Shown in pieces: positions 36,292-44,438 of a stretch of DNA of 64,000 bases (position 1 is its first letter; each line of letters begins with the position of its first letter). The notes below the pieces were generated by a model. It did not search any database and was not told the origin of the DNA. It saw nothing but the letters and a program-made list of their open reading frames with translations. The position numbers and the translations under genes were made by a program. The stretch lies in NCBI RefSeq assembly GCF_023503965.1, contig NZ_CP097298.1, positions 1,195,001-1,259,000 of the forward strand, read 5' to 3'. Origin of the DNA: Brevundimonas albigilva (GTDB lineage: Bacteria; Pseudomonadota; Alphaproteobacteria; Caulobacterales; Caulobacteraceae).

Positions 36292-36968
36292 GCCGCTTCG
36301 GTCTCGCCCGGCAGGGGCGTCAGCCGATAGCCCAGGCCGCGCACGGTCTCGATCCGATCCGATCCGACCTTCTTGCGCACCCGGCCGATGAACACCTCGA
36401 TGGTGTTGGAGTCGCGGTCGAAGTCCTGGTCATACAGGTGCTCGACCAGTTCGGTGCGGCTGATGACCCGGCCCTGGTGCATCATCATGTAGTGCAGCAG
36501 CCGGTATTCCAGGCTGGTCAGGCGCAGGGGCTCGCCGTTGACGCTGGCCCGCGCCGCGCGCGGGTCCAGCCGCAGGCCGCCGCACGACAGCGTCGCCGAG
36601 GCGTGGCCGGCCGAGCGGCGCAGCAGCGCGCGCAGCCGCGCCAGCAGCTCCTCGGTATGGAAGGGCTTGGTCAGATAGTCGTCGGCCCCGGCGTCGAAGC
36701 CCGCCACCTTGTCCGACCAGGCGCCGCGCGCGGTCAGGATCAGCACCGGCGTCGCCTTGCCCTCGCGCCGCCAGCGCTCCAGCACCGACACGCCGTCGAT
36801 CTTGGGCAGGCCCAGGTCCAGCACGATGACGTCATAGGGTTCGTTCTCGCCCAGATAATGGGCTTCCTCGCCGCCCGGGGCGTGATCGACCGCATAGCCG
36901 GCGTCGCCCAGGGCCGTCTTCAGCTGACGCGACAGGTCCGCGTCGTCCTCGACCAGAAGCACGCGCAT
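36288..36968 (-). CDS. PhoP/OmpR-family response regulator
   Basis: 226 aa. Receiver domain with VEDDADLSRQL, Asp in IVLDLGLPKIDG near 51 and Lys in YLTKPFHTEELL; winged helix with LTSLEYRLLHYMMMHQGRVISRTELVEHLY and the recognition region IEVFIGRVRKKVG. Overlaps the PepSY-like gene (4 bp) and the kinase (4 bp), so the three are cotranscribed. Direct repeats upstream at 37322-37338 may be its own binding site. Confidence 0.94.
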   Translation of the reverse strand: MRVLLVEDDADLSRQLKTALGDAGYAVDHAPGGEEAHYLGENEPYDVIVLDLGLPKIDGVSVLERWRREGKATPVLILTARGAWSDKVAGFDAGADDYLTKPFHTEELLARLRALLRRSAGHASATLSCGGLRLDPRAARASVNGEPLRLTSLEYRLLHYMMMHQGRVISRTELVEHLYDQDFDRDSNTIEVFIGRVRKKVGSDRIETVRGLGYRLTPLPGETEAA

Positions 36969-37297
36969 CAGTTCGGCCTGCGACGCTGGGTGTTGTTGTC
37001 GTTTCCGCCCTGGCTGGTGCGGCCGGTCTGGCCGTCGACCACGACCTCGCGCACCCGGCCGTCGCGCTCGACCAGCACGGAATAGTCGCCGTTGCGGCGC
37101 GGCTGGGTGTCGATCACGCGGCCGCCGCCGGCCTGGCCGCCGCGTCGGCGGGCCTCGTCCGGGCTGACGCGCGGCGCGGGCCGCTCCTGCGACTGCTGAC
37201 GTTGATCGCGCGACTGGGCGACCGCCTCCGTCGACAGGACGGGAGCGAAGGCCAGGGCCGCGACGGCGACGATGAGACTGGCGGGTTTGCGGAACAT
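36968..37297 (-). CDS. Small secreted PepSY-like protein
   Basis: 109 aa: signal peptide (FRKPASLIVAVAALAFAPVLSTEAVAQ), a charged Gln/Arg-rich linker, then GRVIDTQPRRNGDYSVLVERDGRVREVVVDGQTG, the shape of a PepSY unit, and a polar tail. PepSY-like proteins often precede PhoPQ-type systems and are thought to modulate the sensor. First gene of the three-gene unit with the response regulator and kinase. Confidence 0.78.
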   Translation of the reverse strand: MFRKPASLIVAVAALAFAPVLSTEAVAQSRDQRQQSQERPAPRVSPDEARRRGGQAGGGRVIDTQPRRNGDYSVLVERDGRVREVVVDGQTGRTSQGGNDNNTQRRRPN

Positions 37298-37321
37298 GGC
37301 GGTCGATCTAGCCCCGTGCGC

Positions 37322-37338
37322 CTGAACAGGCGCTGAAT
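37322..37338 (-). promoter_or_regulatory. Direct-repeat operator candidate upstream of the PepSY/PhoPQ-like operon
   Basis: On the minus strand, ATTCAG-N5-GTTCAG: two hexamers one helical turn (11 bp) apart, the usual spacing for OmpR/PhoP-family dimers. It lies 25 bp before the ATG at 37297. A related pair faces the other way at 37432-37448. Binding by the operon's own regulator is inference. Confidence 0.55.
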
Positions 37339-37431
37339 GGTCCGTATAGGTGAAATGGGCGGCGCGGCAAAACCAAGGAACGGTGATCGTGACCGATTTC
37401 TCATCTGGATGAACCGAACCTGATCGTCCCT

Positions 37432-37448
37432 GTTCAGATCGGGCTCAG
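37432..37448 (+). promoter_or_regulatory. Direct-repeat operator candidate upstream of the 119-aa secreted protein gene
   Basis: GTTCAG-N5-GCTCAG, again with 11-bp spacing and sharing the TTCAG core with the minus-strand site at 37322-37338. It lies 67 bp before the ATG at 37516. It suggests that the secreted protein belongs to the same regulon as the PhoPQ-like operon. Confidence 0.55.
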
Positions 37449-37515
37449 CCGCCGGGTGGTCATCTGGCCTCATCGCTGGTCGCCCCGACCGGCGCCGAAA
37501 ACGAGGAGTCCTCCC

Positions 37516-37875
37516 ATGCGGAAGTTCGTCATCACCGCCGTCGCCCTGGCCGCCGTTTCGGTCGCCGCGCCGTCGTTCGCCCAATCCTATCATCGCCCGG
37601 CGCCGCACGCCGTCAGCTACGGCTCGTGGCAGTCGATCAACGCCCGCCAGGCCAATCTGGACCGCCGCATCGACCAGGGCGTCCGCACCGGCCAGCTGAG
37701 CCGCCGGGAAGCCACCCGGGTGCGCGGCGAATTCGCCAGCCTGCTGCGTCTGGAAGCCAACTACCGCCGCGGCGGCCTGAGCGCCTGGGAGCGCAACGAC
37801 CTGGATCGTCGCTTCGACCGCCTGTCGGCCCAGGTCCGCTACGAGCGTCGCGACCGCGACAACCGCCGCGGCTGA
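37516..37875 (+). CDS. Small secreted protein, hypothetical
   Basis: 119 aa from ATG at 37516 with AGGAG 8 bases upstream. A signal peptide (RKFVITAVALAAVSVAAPSFAQ) precedes a very basic, helical domain with INARQANLDRRIDQGVRTGQLSRREATRVRGEF-like and LEANYRRGGLSAWERNDLDRRFDRLSAQVR-like helices. This composition is common in alphaproteobacterial secreted proteins of unknown function. Divergent from the PepSY/PhoPQ-like operon. Confidence 0.8.
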   Translation: MRKFVITAVALAAVSVAAPSFAQSYHRPAPHAVSYGSWQSINARQANLDRRIDQGVRTGQLSRREATRVRGEFASLLRLEANYRRGGLSAWERNDLDRRFDRLSAQVRYERRDRDNRRG

Positions 37876-37891
37876 TTTCGTCACGACGACC

Positions 37892-38491
37892 TCAGGGGTC
37901 CGCGCGCTCCCGCAGCGCGCGGACCCTTTGTCTGAGGTGCGGCAGGACCTCGGCCTCGAACCAGGGATTGCGCTTCAGCCAGGCGGTGTTGCGCCATGAC
38001 GGGTGCGGCAGGGGCAGGACCGCCGGGCCGTAGTCGCGCCAGGCCCGCACCGTCTCCGTCATGTTGGCCTTGGCCCGTCCGCCCAGCGCCCAGGCCTGGG
38101 CGTAGCCGCCGACCAGCAGGGTCAGCTCCACCGCCGGCAGGGCCTCCAGCAAGCGCGGCCGCCACAGCTCGGCGCAGCGCCGCGGCGGCGGATAGTCGCC
38201 GCCTTTCGGAGCGGTTCCCGGATAGCAGAAGGCCTGGGCCGCCACCCCGATGCGGGGATCGCCGTAGAAGGTCTCGTAATCCACCCCCATCCAGTCGCGC
38301 AGCCGGTCGCCCGAAGGGTCGGTGAAGGGCCGCCCGCTCTCGTGCACCCGCCGACCCGGCGCCTGGCCGCAGATCAGCAGACGCGTCTCGGGCGAGACCC
38401 AGACCACCGGCCGGGGCGTATGCGGCAGCGCCCCGGCGCAGGCGCGGCAGGCGCGGATGTCGGCGACGACCGCGTCGAGGTCAGTCGTCAT
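37892..38491 (-). CDS. Uracil-DNA glycosylase superfamily protein
   Basis: 199 aa. N-terminal Cys pair (IRACRACAGA) suggests an iron-sulphur site as in family 4 enzymes. Motif 1 reads GQAPGRRVHESGRPFTDPSGDRL and the motif 2 region LPLPHPSWRN. Middle-strand features (CYPGTAPKGGDYPPPRRCAELW) fit the same fold. Likely a DNA base excision enzyme, but substrate specificity cannot be read off. Its ATG lies inside the end of the DUF3253 gene. Its last codons overlap a hairpin that can act as terminator for the convergent gene. Confidence 0.85.
   Translation of the reverse strand: MTTDLDAVVADIRACRACAGALPHTPRPVVWVSPETRLLICGQAPGRRVHESGRPFTDPSGDRLRDWMGVDYETFYGDPRIGVAAQAFCYPGTAPKGGDYPPPRRCAELWRPRLLEALPAVELTLLVGGYAQAWALGGRAKANMTETVRAWRDYGPAVLPLPHPSWRNTAWLKRNPWFEAEVLPHLRQRVRALRERADP
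37896..37926 (+). terminator. Hairpin terminator for the 119-aa secreted protein gene
   Basis: A perfect 13-bp stem (GGGTCCGCGCGCT and its complement) with loop CCCGC, followed on the plus strand by TTTG. It lies 21 bp past the stop at 37875 and inside the last codons of the convergent uracil-DNA glycosylase-like gene. The T-run is short, so efficiency is uncertain. Confidence 0.55.
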
Positions 38492-38783
38492 CGCCTTCTT
38501 CGACCGGCGGGCGGCGGCTCAGGGCCAGGGCCGTCTCCTCCTCGGTCGGCAGCCGCAGCCGGGTCACGCCCCGGAAGTCGTCCGGATCGACGGGCTTGCC
38601 CTTCTTGGTGATGGTCAGACGGCCCTGGCGCATCAGCCCCAGCGCGGTCGTGCGCACCTTGGGCAGCATGCGCTGCCACTGTTCGGGCTGCAGCGCCTTG
38701 GCCACCTCGGCCGGCTCTATGCTCTTGCCCGGGCCGAGGGCGGACAGTTTTTCGAAAATTGCGGCTTCGATCGGATCGCTCAT
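38481..38783 (-). CDS. DUF3253 domain protein
   Basis: 100 aa from MSDPIEAAIFEKLSALGPGKSIEP. A small winged-helix-like domain: EVAKALQPEQWQRMLPKVRTTALGLMRQGRLTITKKGK-type order, then PDDFRGVTRLRLP, and an acidic tail. Function unknown. It overlaps the uracil-DNA glycosylase-like gene by 11 bp, suggesting cotranscription. An in-frame ATG six codons upstream at 38801 is possible. Confidence 0.82.
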   Translation of the reverse strand: MSDPIEAAIFEKLSALGPGKSIEPAEVAKALQPEQWQRMLPKVRTTALGLMRQGRLTITKKGKPVDPDDFRGVTRLRLPTEEETALALSRRPPVEEGDDD

Positions 38784-38827
38784 CGCGCCTATATGCTGCA
38801 CCGCACGCTCAGAAGTAAGACCAAGAC

Positions 38828-39259
38828 ATGGCCAACAAGATCACCGTGACCGAGGGCGAGTTCGCCGGCTGGCAGACCTACGACCACCACGCCACCTTCG
38901 ACACCGTCGTGGGACCCTTCTACGGCCGCCCGGACCCGGACGGCCAGATGCGCTGCGCCTTCCGCGCCGAGCCCAAGCACATGAACGCCGGCGGGCGGAT
39001 GCACGGCGGCTGCCTGATGACCTTCGCCGACATCGCCCTGTTCCAGATTGCCTATCAGGAGCTGGAAGGCGCCTCGGGCGTCACGGTGCAGCTGGATTCC
39101 ACGTTCATCGACGGCGCCTATGTCGGCGAACTGATCGAGGCGACCGGCCAGGTCAGCAAGGCCGGCAAGAGCCTGATCTTCGTGCGCGGCCAGATCACCG
39201 CCGGCGAGCGTCTGCTGATGACCTTCTCGGGCGTGATCCGGAAGTTCACGCCCAGGTGA
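38828..39259 (+). CDS. PaaI-type hotdog thioesterase
   Basis: 143 aa, single hotdog domain: FRAEPKHMNAGGRMHGGCLMTFADIALFQIAY carries the NaGGxxHGG-type active site and helix, and VTVQLDSTFIDGAYVGELIEATG the following strands. Members hydrolyse acyl-CoA thioesters, often aryl or medium chain. Monocistronic as far as I can see; substrate unknown. Confidence 0.87.
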   Translation: MANKITVTEGEFAGWQTYDHHATFDTVVGPFYGRPDPDGQMRCAFRAEPKHMNAGGRMHGGCLMTFADIALFQIAYQELEGASGVTVQLDSTFIDGAYVGELIEATGQVSKAGKSLIFVRGQITAGERLLMTFSGVIRKFTPR

Positions 39260-39264
39260 TCGGG

Positions 39265-39642
39265 TCAGACCAGCAGGACCTGGACGTCATAGTCGATCAA
39301 GGTCCGGTCGGACGTGACCAACGTCGCACCTTCTATCTGGGCCTGCGCGACGATCAATCGATCGAAGGGATCCCGATGAATCCAAGGCAGGCTGGAGACT
39401 TGCCAGGCATGACGAACGTTCACCGACAGGAACCGACAGTCCTGGGCCTGCAACTCCTCGATGAAGCGCTCGTTGATATCGAGCTTGCCGAGAGAGCGCT
39501 TGATCGCGACTTCCACCACGGACACGGCGCTGACGACTATTTCGTTGGACGTGTCGCCCAGTCGTTCAAGGGTTAAGCCCGACAATCTCTCGGGCTTCGC
39601 GATCAGCCAGATCGCGACGTTGGTGTCGAGCAGGTATCTCAA
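39265..39642 (-). CDS. VapC-type PIN-domain toxin
   Basis: 125 aa. Acidic PIN residues: Asp in LLDTNVAIW near 6, Glu in VSVVEVAIK near 44, Asp in HRDPFDRLIVAQA near 91 and 95, and Asp in LVTSDRTLIDYD near 111. Family members are Mg2+-dependent RNases. Overlaps the Phd/YefM-like antitoxin upstream by 4 bp. Confidence 0.92.
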   Translation of the reverse strand: MRYLLDTNVAIWLIAKPERLSGLTLERLGDTSNEIVVSAVSVVEVAIKRSLGKLDINERFIEELQAQDCRFLSVNVRHAWQVSSLPWIHRDPFDRLIVAQAQIEGATLVTSDRTLIDYDVQVLLV

Positions 39643-39923
39643 TCCGTGGGGCTCGGATCGCCCGGAGAGATTTCGCTTTCATAGAACATGCGGGCGATCT
39701 CCTCGTTGGTTTCGGGGCTGTCCCAATCGTCCGCCAAGTGGATTTCGTCTCGCATCCGGCCGAACTCCCGCTTCCTTTTCGGACTCTCCTCCGGCTGGAT
39801 CGGATTGAGCCGCACCAGCGGCCTGCCCGCCTTGGCGATCACCACCTCCTCGCCCGCCAGCGCGCGTTCGATCAGCTTCGACAGCGTGGTCTTGGCTTCG
39901 TGGATGTTCGCGGTGACGGCCAT
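39639..39923 (-). CDS. Phd/YefM-type antitoxin
   Basis: 94 aa: NIHEAKTTLSKLIERALAGEEVVIAKAGRPLVRLNP is the N-terminal DNA-binding and dimerisation domain; the acidic C-terminus (DSPETNEEIARMFYESEISPGD) binds the toxin. A direct repeat just before the ATG is the likely operator. Confidence 0.9.
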   Translation of the reverse strand: MAVTANIHEAKTTLSKLIERALAGEEVVIAKAGRPLVRLNPIQPEESPKRKREFGRMRDEIHLADDWDSPETNEEIARMFYESEISPGDPSPTD

Positions 39924-39930
39924 GCCGGTA

Positions 39931-39947
39931 AGCTAACCTAGCTAACC
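39931..39947 (-). promoter_or_regulatory. Direct-repeat operator candidate of the toxin-antitoxin pair
   Basis: AGCTAACC-T-AGCTAACC, two copies with a 9-bp period, starting 8 bp before the antitoxin ATG. An inner AGCTA-N3-TAGCT dyad overlaps it. Position fits autorepression by the Phd-type antitoxin (inference). Confidence 0.5.
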
Positions 39948-39958
39948 CGAATTTTCAA

Positions 39959-40573
39959 TCACACCCCCGCCTGCGCCGCCGGCCGCGCGCGGCACGTCTC
40001 CAGCCAGCGCGCCAGGTTCTCCAGCTCGGCCGGCGGGCGGTATTTGATCAGCCGGCCGAAATCCAGGCCCACCACGGCGACGATGTCGGCGATGGTGAAG
40101 CGGTCGGCGATGAATTCGGTGTCGGCCAGGCGCCGGTCCAGCGTCTTCATGAACCTCTCGGCGCCCGCGCGATTGTACTCGGCCACCTGGGGCTGCGGCG
40201 TCTCCAGCACCGCCAGGGCCGGATGGCTGAAGCGCACGGTCAGCATCATCGGATTGGCCAGATAGATTTCGCACCGGCGCATCCACATCTCGATGACGGC
40301 CTGCTCCTTCGGGTCGCGGCCGAACAGGTTCGGCTCCGGATGCAGCGCCTCCAGATAGCGGCCGATAGCGATCGATTCCGTCAGCCGGGTTCCGTCAGCC
40401 AGCTCCAAGGCCGGAACGTGCGGCACGCCGAACTTCGCCCGGTAGTCGGGCGTGCGGTGTTCGCCCGACATGATGTCGATCTCGACGACCTCGACGTCCT
40501 GGATGCCCTTCTCGGCCATGATCCAGCGGACCCGGCGCGGGTTGGGCGCGCGGTGTGAGGTGTACAGCTTCAT
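39959..40573 (-). CDS. Glutathione S-transferase family protein
   Basis: 204 aa. N-terminal thioredoxin-like domain (MKLYTSHRAPNPRRVRWIMAEKG, VPALELADGTRLTESIAIGRYLE with the ES glutathione-binding pair) and helical C-terminal domain (FIADRFTIADIVAVVGLDF with the conserved Asp). A conjugating or reductive role is expected; substrate unknown. Confidence 0.9.
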   Translation of the reverse strand: MKLYTSHRAPNPRRVRWIMAEKGIQDVEVVEIDIMSGEHRTPDYRAKFGVPHVPALELADGTRLTESIAIGRYLEALHPEPNLFGRDPKEQAVIEMWMRRCEIYLANPMMLTVRFSHPALAVLETPQPQVAEYNRAGAERFMKTLDRRLADTEFIADRFTIADIVAVVGLDFGRLIKYRPPAELENLARWLETCRARPAAQAGV

Positions 40574-40601
40574 AGCGGCGTTCCCGTTGCGTTTGGAAAC
40601 G

Positions 40602-41875
40602 CTACTGCGCGAACACCGCCGCGGGCAAGGCGCCGACGATGGCCGCGCTCATCAAGGTGGCCATGAAGCCGGCGAACAGGGCCTTCCAGATCAGGCCCAG
40701 CACCTCTTCGCGCCGCTCGGGCATCAGGACCGACAGGCCGGTCACCGTGATGCCGACCGAACCGATGTTGGCGAAGCCGCACAGGGCGTAGGTCATCAGC
40801 ATCCGCGTGCGCTCGCTCATCTCGCCCGCCGGAATGCGACCCAGGTCGATGAAGGCGACGAACTCGGTCAGGGTCAGTTTGACGCCCAAGAGCCAGCCGG
40901 CCTTGCCCGCCTCGGACGCCTCGACCCCCGTCAGCCAGGCCAGGGGGGTGAACAGCACGCCCAGCATCCGCTCGACCGTCAGCGGCTCGCCGAACACGAC
41001 GAAACCGCTCAGCATCACATTGACCAGAGCCACCAGCGCCACGAAGACGATCAGCACCGCCGAAATGTTCAGCACCACCATCAGCCCGTCCGACGTGCCT
41101 TTGGAGATGGCGTCGATGGCGCTGTCGTACTTCAGCGCGGAATCGTAGCTGATGGCCTGGGCGGCCTCCTTGTTGGGCTCCGGCACGATGATCCGCGCCA
41201 GCAGCACCCCGGCGGGCGCCGAGACGATGGAGGCGACCAGCACGTGCCCCGCCGCATTGGGCAGGGTCTGGGACAGGATGCTGGCGTAGGCCACCATGGT
41301 CGAACCCGCGACGGTGGCAGGCCGACGGTCATCATCAGGAAGATCTCCGACCGGCTCAGCTTGTCCAGATAGGCCTTGATGACGATCGGGCTCTCGATCG
41401 TGCCCAGAAAGATGTTGGCCGCCACCGCCAGGGCCGAGGCGCCGCCCAGACCCATGGTCCGCTGGAACAGGAAGCCGAAGCCCCGGATCAGCCACTTCAG
41501 GATTTTCCAGTGCCACAGCAGGGCCGACAGGGCCGAGATCACCAGGATCAGCGGCAGCACGTTGAAGGCGAAGGTGAACAGCGCCCCCTCGTTGGCCACC
41601 GCATAGGGCTGCTCGCCGCCCGCCAGATAGCCGAACACGAACCGCGTGCCCTGGGCCGTGGCGGCCGCCAGGCCGTCGATGGCGCCCGTCACCGCCGCCA
41701 GCACGCCGCGCGATCCGGGGATGGCGAACAGGGCCAGGACCAGCGCCGCCTGCACCGCCACCGCGCCCAGCGCCAGCTTCCACGGGAACACCCGGCGGTT
41801 CTCCGAGATCGCCCAGCACAGGGCGACGATGACGACCAGGCCGAACAGGCTCTGGAGGTTCAGGAGGCTGAACAT
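40602..41875 (-). CDS. Concentrative nucleoside transporter (NupC/CNT family, frameshifted)
   Basis: Corrected length 424 aa, polytopic. The N-terminal frame (FSLLNLQSLFGLVVIVALCWAISENR through GGEQPYAVANEGALFTFAFNVLPLI and LGTIESPIVIKAYL) breaks at MMTVGL; the remainder continues as ATVAGSTMVAYASI to the stop at 40602. A missing base near 41316-41320 is responsible. The QPxxxEGxxFAFxVLP and ESPxVIxPYL-like motifs mark CNT proton- or sodium-driven nucleoside uptake. Confidence 0.9.
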
Positions 41876-41954
41876 GAAGTCGGATTCCCACGCCGCGCGG
41901 CGGCTTCATCCGCTTCAAGGACAAGTTGACGCGGCTGGCAAGGGCGCCGGGGCC

Positions 41955-42383
41955 TCAGTCCAGACGGAAAACCCGATCCAGGCTGGCCGCGCCGGGCCCG
42001 CGCGCGATCAGATAGACCAGCGGCCCGGCCCACAGCAGGTGGGTGGGCCAGCCGGTCGGCACGACGAACAGCTGGATCACCGCCGTCATCAGCAGCAGGC
42101 CGATCGCCGCCGGCCGGGTCAGCAGGCCCAGCACCAGCAGGATCGGCAGGGCGTGTTCGGCATAGGTCGCCAGATGCGCCGCCAGGTCCGGCGGCAGCAG
42201 CGGCACGCGGTACTCCTCGGCGAACAGATACTCCGTTGACGGCGACAGGGTCAGCAGGCCGTCGACCTTGGTGCGGCCGGACAGGAAGAAGGGCGCGGCG
42301 ACGCCGACGCGCAGCAGCAGGGCCAGCGGCCATTCGGGAACGGCGTCGGTGAGGCGCTGGTGGAAACGGGCGATGACGGTCAT
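41955..42383 (-). CDS. DoxX-family membrane protein of the bufferin operon
   Basis: 142 aa with four helices. LLLRVGVAAPFFLSGRTKVDGLL and AEHALPILLVLGLLTRPAAIGLL are typical DoxX motifs. The ATG overlaps the stop of bufC. DoxX proteins regularly close DUF2282-DUF692-DUF2063 operons; a membrane redox or quinone-linked role is suspected but unproven. Confidence 0.87.
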   Translation of the reverse strand: MTVIARFHQRLTDAVPEWPLALLLRVGVAAPFFLSGRTKVDGLLTLSPSTEYLFAEEYRVPLLPPDLAAHLATYAEHALPILLVLGLLTRPAAIGLLLMTAVIQLFVVPTGWPTHLLWAGPLVYLIARGPGAASLDRVFRLD

Positions 42384-43136
42384 GGGTTCGGTCTCTGGAT
42401 GGTTTCGAAGACGCCGAGCGCGATCAGGCCGGCGAACAGGGCGGGGACGTCCAGGCCCGGCTGGGCCGACTGGGCGGAAAGCGCGGCGGCGCCGAAGGCG
42501 CGGCCCTTGCGGCAGGCGCCCAGGAAGACCCATTCGGCGCGGGTCAGGCGGCGCGCCCGGACCTCGGCGTCCGGACGGTGGACCAGCAGGCCCTCCGGCT
42601 CGGCGCGCCAGGCCAGTTCGGCCCCGGACTGAGGATAGCGGTGCGCCAGCCACAGCGAAGGCGCGGTCCAGTCGAACCAGAACAGGCGCGCCGACGGGTG
42701 CAGCCGGGCGGGGACGCCGGTCAGGGCCAGGCCCAGGGCCGCGGCCTGACGGGCGTTCAGCGTGCGCGCGTCCGGCGCCAGGTGCGCCTCGGTCCAGGCG
42801 CGGTCCAAGCGCGCGGCGCGCCAGATAGGCCATCTCCCGCGCCGGCTCGAACCGGGCCAGCCAGTCGGGAAAGCCCGCGCCATAGGCGGCCAGGACGGGA
42901 TCGTCGCCGGGCTGTTCCTCGACGAACTCGCGCGCGGCGGCGCGGAACCATTCGCCGCCAACCAGCTGCGACACGGTCGGATAGTTGGCCTCCAAGGCGT
43001 CGATGCGGCCTTTGATGGCGGTGTTGCGATAGACGGCGACGGCGCCCAGCGTTCGGTCGTCCGGCGCCAGATGCGGCCACAGATCGTCGAACCGGCCCTG
43101 AAGCGCGGTCTCGAAGGCGTCGTGAAAGGCGGTCAT
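42380..43136 (-). CDS. bufC: DUF2063 (BufC/HvfC-type) partner of the bufferin maturase (frameshifted)
   Basis: The N-terminal DUF2063 domain (FHDAFETALQGRFDDLWPHL, LGAVAVYRNTAIKGRIDALEANYPTVSQLVGGEWF) is in one frame; after FEPAREMAYLAR the protein continues in another (ARLDRAWTEAHLAPDARTLNARQ to the stop). Two bases missing in the GCGCGC stretch near 42810-42821 account for it; corrected length 252 aa. The protein is thought to help the DUF692 maturase engage the precursor. ATGA overlaps on both sides. Confidence 0.87.
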
Positions 43137-43980
43137 GCGTGGGTCTCCACGGCGGCCAGCGCGTCGGCGGCGCGGGCCTGTTCGGCCAGAAGCTCGGCAA
43201 AGGCGGGGACCTGTCCGTCCCGCTCGATCAGGGTCGGCCGGGCGCCGATGCGGTCGACTAGGCGCCGGTGCAGGCGCCAGACGGCCTCGTCGACCGGGGC
43301 GTCGTGGCTGTCGATCAGCAGGCTTTCGCCCCAGACCGGATCGGGGCGATGCCCCGCCAGGTGGATTTCGCCGACCAAGTCGCCGGGCACGGCGTCCAGC
43401 CACGCCTCGGCCGACAGGCCCATGTTGGCGGCGCTGACGTGCACATTGTTGACGTCCACCAGCAGGCCGCAGCCGGTGCGCCGGGCGATCTCGACCAGAA
43501 AGTCGACCTCGTCCCACTCATGACCGGCCATCGGCAGATAGGCGGTCGGGTTCTCGATCAGCAGGCGGCGTCCCAGATGTTCCTGCGCCTCTTCAACGTG
43601 GTCGCAGACCAGTCGCAGCATCTCGCGGCTGCGCGGGACCGGCAGGAGGTCAGGGTGATAGACGTTCCCGCGCCGCGACCAGGCCAGATGTTCGGACACC
43701 ACGAAGGGCTCGAACCGATCGATCAGGGCGCGGAAGCGGGCCAGGTGCGCGCGGTCGGGGCGCTCGTCCCCGGCCAGCGACAGGCCCACGCCGTGCAGCG
43801 ACAGCGGCCGGCGCGCGCGATGCGCTCCAGCCAGGTCAGGCGCGGCCCGCCGGCGACCATGTAGTTCTCGGGATGGACCTCGAACCACAGGCCGTCCTGC
43901 GCGCCGACCGCCGGCTGGCCGTCCGCCTCGGCATAGTGCTGGGGCTTCAGACCGAGCCCGGCGGTCGGGGCGACGGACAT
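43133..43980 (-). CDS. bufB: DUF692 multinuclear iron maturase BufB (frameshifted)
   Basis: Corrected length 282 aa, TIM-barrel DUF692 (MbnB-like) family. The N-terminal frame runs from [12 protein letters not shown] to [10 protein letters not shown]; the rest ([18 protein letters not shown] to the end) is in another frame, with a shift near 43805-43820. Iron-ligand motifs visible are [36 protein letters not shown] and DSHDAPV. Relatives convert cysteines of a precursor into metal-binding heterocycles using mixed-valent iron. Lies between bufA and bufC. Confidence 0.92.
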
Positions 43981-44285
43981 CAGCGGTTCGGAATGGCGGT
44001 CAGCGAGCCATTGCCCTTGGGCGTCTGGATCGAGGTGCAGGTGCCCTTGGCGACCAGCTTCCAGGCGTTGCCCTGATAGTCGCGCACCGAGGTGCCGGCG
44101 CAGGTGGTGCCGGGGCCGGCGGCGCAGTCGTTCTGGCCGGCCTTGGCCACGCCGTAGCACTTCTCCATCGCGCGTTCCTGCTCGGCGGAGGGACGGTTTT
44201 GCGCGGCGGCGGCGTGGGCGCCCAGGGCCAGAAGGGCGCCGGCGCCGATCGCGATCTTGGCGGAGGTGGCGAGGGTGGTTTGCAT
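43980..44285 (-). CDS. bufA1: Bufferin precursor BufA1 (DUF2282)
   Basis: 101 aa. A Sec-type signal peptide (residues 1-28, ending AAAAQ) precedes a compact domain with four Cys: [22 protein letters not shown] and KGTC. This is the DUF2282/BUF signature. In Caulobacter, bufferins are ribosomally made peptides whose Cys are modified by BufB to bind and sequester copper. First gene of the operon; a sigma-F-type promoter lies 57-82 bp upstream. Confidence 0.93.
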   Translation of the reverse strand: MQTTLATSAKIAIGAGALLALGAHAAAAQNRPSAEQERAMEKCYGVAKAGQNDCAAGPGTTCAGTSVRDYQGNAWKLVAKGTCTSIQTPKGNGSLTAIPNR

Positions 44286-44341
44286 CGGGGTCGTCTCCTG
44301 TAGGGGACCGGTCCGGGGCGGAGCGGCCTGACGGGAGAGGG

Positions 44342-44367
44342 TTCGTCGCGACGGCGGCGCAGGTTAC
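44342..44367 (-). promoter_or_regulatory. Sigma-F-type promoter of the bufferin operon
   Basis: On the minus strand GTAACC (44362-44367), a 16-bp spacer and CGAA (44342-44345). This equals the GTAACC-N16-CGAA pattern I recall for the Caulobacter sigma-F regulon. It faces bufA1, and the same pattern in the other direction precedes the sigma gene. Confidence 0.85.
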
Positions 44368-44401
44368 GAAAAAAGTCCTCGAGGAATTTCCGCGCCGTCG
44401 T

Positions 44402-44427
44402 GTAACCATCGACCGGTCCGACGCGAA
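44402..44427 (+). promoter_or_regulatory. Sigma-F-type promoter of the sigma/anti-sigma operon
   Basis: GTAACC (44402-44407), a 16-bp spacer and CGAA (44424-44427), identical in form to the divergent site. It overlaps the ATG at 44427, so that codon cannot be the start from this promoter. Translation more likely begins at the GTG at 44439. Indicates autoregulation. Confidence 0.8.
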
Positions 44428-44438
44428 TGGAACGCTGC

